Origin: Oscillospiraceae bacterium | GTDB taxonomy: Bacteria > Bacillota > Clostridia > Oscillospirales > Ruminococcaceae | Assembly (NCBI GenBank): GCA_022792755.1 | Contig: JAAWBP010000110.1 | Location: 1-19,634 of the forward strand | Length of the DNA: 19,634 nucleotides | Reading direction: 5' to 3' | Part shown: in pieces, positions 19,132 through 19,634 of the stretch | How positions within the stretch are numbered: the first letter of the stretch is position 1 | Layout: each line of letters begins with the position of its first letter | Made by a program: the position numbers and the translations under genes | Notes under the pieces: model-generated | The model's input: the letters and a program-made list of their open reading frames with translations, nothing else | What the model was told of the DNA's origin: nothing | Databases searched by the model: none

Positions 19132-19634
19132 CTGGAGCGCGCTGATCGCAGGGAACGGCAAAAATATCGGCAGGAAAAACGTCATCTGGAACATCGCCGG
19201 CTCGCTCGCCTATTCGCTGCTCTCGGTTCTGCTCCTAATGGTGGTGAACCGGGCGGCGGGGGAAGAGCAGGCGGGGATTTTTTCGATTGCCTTTACCACA
19301 GGGCAGCTGATGCTGACCCTTGGGTTTTACAATATGCACCCCTTCCAGGCAACCGACGTCCGGGGGGAGTACAGCTTTCAGGATTATTTCACCACCCGCT
19401 GCATCACCTGTGCCGCGATGATCCTGCTGAGCGCCGTCTATATCGCGCTGAGCGGGTACACCTTTGAAAAATCGTTGATCGTCACCCTGCTCTGCCTCTA
19501 TAAAATGTTCGACGGGCTGAGCGACGTGTATGAAGGGCAGTTTCAACAGCAGGGCGTGCTCCACATCGCGGGAAAGGCGATGCTTTTCCGCGCGCTGCTC
19601 TCCGGCGGGGTTTTCTGCCTGGTGATTTTTTTCA
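19124..19634 (+). CDS. Polysaccharide flippase, Wzx/MATE-like, N-terminal part (partial)
   Basis: A reading frame opening at ATG 19124 inside the licD-like stop (ATGAGTAG, 8-base overlap) runs off the window end after 170 residues. It shows a short basic N-terminus (GKNIGRKNVIWNIAGSL) and several hydrophobic segments, SLAYSLLSVLLLMVVN, FTTGQLMLTLGFYNM and CAAMILLSAVYIALSG, a pattern typical of the RfbX/Wzx lipopolysaccharide-flippase family. Such a protein would flip the lipid-linked glycan made by this operon across the membrane. The N-terminus gives the assignment; the rest is unseen. Overlap with the previous gene suggests translational coupling. Confidence 0.75.
   Translation, partial: MSSWSALIAGNGKNIGRKNVIWNIAGSLAYSLLSVLLLMVVNRAAGEEQAGIFSIAFTTGQLMLTLGFYNMHPFQATDVRGEYSFQDYFTTRCITCAAMILLSAVYIALSGYTFEKSLIVTLLCLYKMFDGLSDVYEGQFQQQGVLHIAGKAMLFRALLSGGVFCLVIFF

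Overview
The window is a piece of a low-to-mid-GC Gram-positive anaerobe chromosome, most likely a Clostridia member of the Oscillospirales/Ruminococcaceae type. The reasons are the S10-spc-alpha gene order with adk-map-KOW protein-infA-rpmJ inside it, zinc-binding (Cys-containing) forms of S14, S4, L36 and a Cys-rich L24, strong GGAGG-type ribosome binding sites, and frequent GTG/TTG starts. The genus cannot be fixed from sequence reading alone.

Region 1 (1-13149) is one long co-directional run: the end of rplB, then rpsS, rplV, rpsC, rplP, rpmC, rpsQ, rplN, rplX, rplE, rpsN, rpsH, rplF, rplR, rpsE, rpmD, rplO, secY, adk, map, a small KOW-domain protein, infA, rpmJ, rpsM, rpsK, rpsD, rpoA and rplQ. 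It ends at a textbook bidirectional intrinsic terminator. It supplies ribosomal proteins, the Sec translocon channel, adenylate kinase, N-terminal methionine removal, IF-1 and the RNA polymerase alpha subunit. Most gene spacers are 30 bases or less. Six are 46 bases or more, and five of those six carry a stem-loop just upstream of the next ribosome binding site; the largest (rpsD-rpoA, 151 bases) holds a long interrupted hairpin plus a UUCG-capped hairpin. No start-proximal promoter was recognised inside this run.

Region 2 (13150-14909) holds a convergently oriented aldo/keto reductase with two C-terminal 4Fe-4S cluster motifs. It has its own promoter on the minus strand and a shared stem-loop at its 3' end. 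An AT-rich pocket at 13150-13220 contains a promoter-like pair reading toward that stem-loop. A roughly 500-base divergent intergenic region follows, with the reductase promoter, a G-tract stem-loop, and a strong promoter plus a structured leader for the next operon.

Region 3 (14910 to the end) is the start of a cell-surface polysaccharide operon: rfbC (dTDP-rhamnose branch epimerase), a family 2 glycosyltransferase, an IspD/TarI-like cytidylyltransferase, an extended SDR oxidoreductase, a LicD/fukutin-family phosphotransferase and the N-terminal part of a Wzx-like flippase. The cytidylyltransferase-SDR-LicD trio suggests that a CDP-activated polyol or related alcohol is made and transferred as a phosphodiester onto the glycan before export. 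The leader carries a terminator-like hairpin directly in front of the rfbC ribosome binding site, so the operon is plausibly controlled by attenuation.

The best candidates for undescribed biology are the rfbC leader, the structured rpsD-rpoA spacer, the spacer-hairpin pattern as a whole, and the CDP-polyol/LicD cassette. No rRNA, tRNA, CRISPR array, insertion sequence or phage gene was seen.
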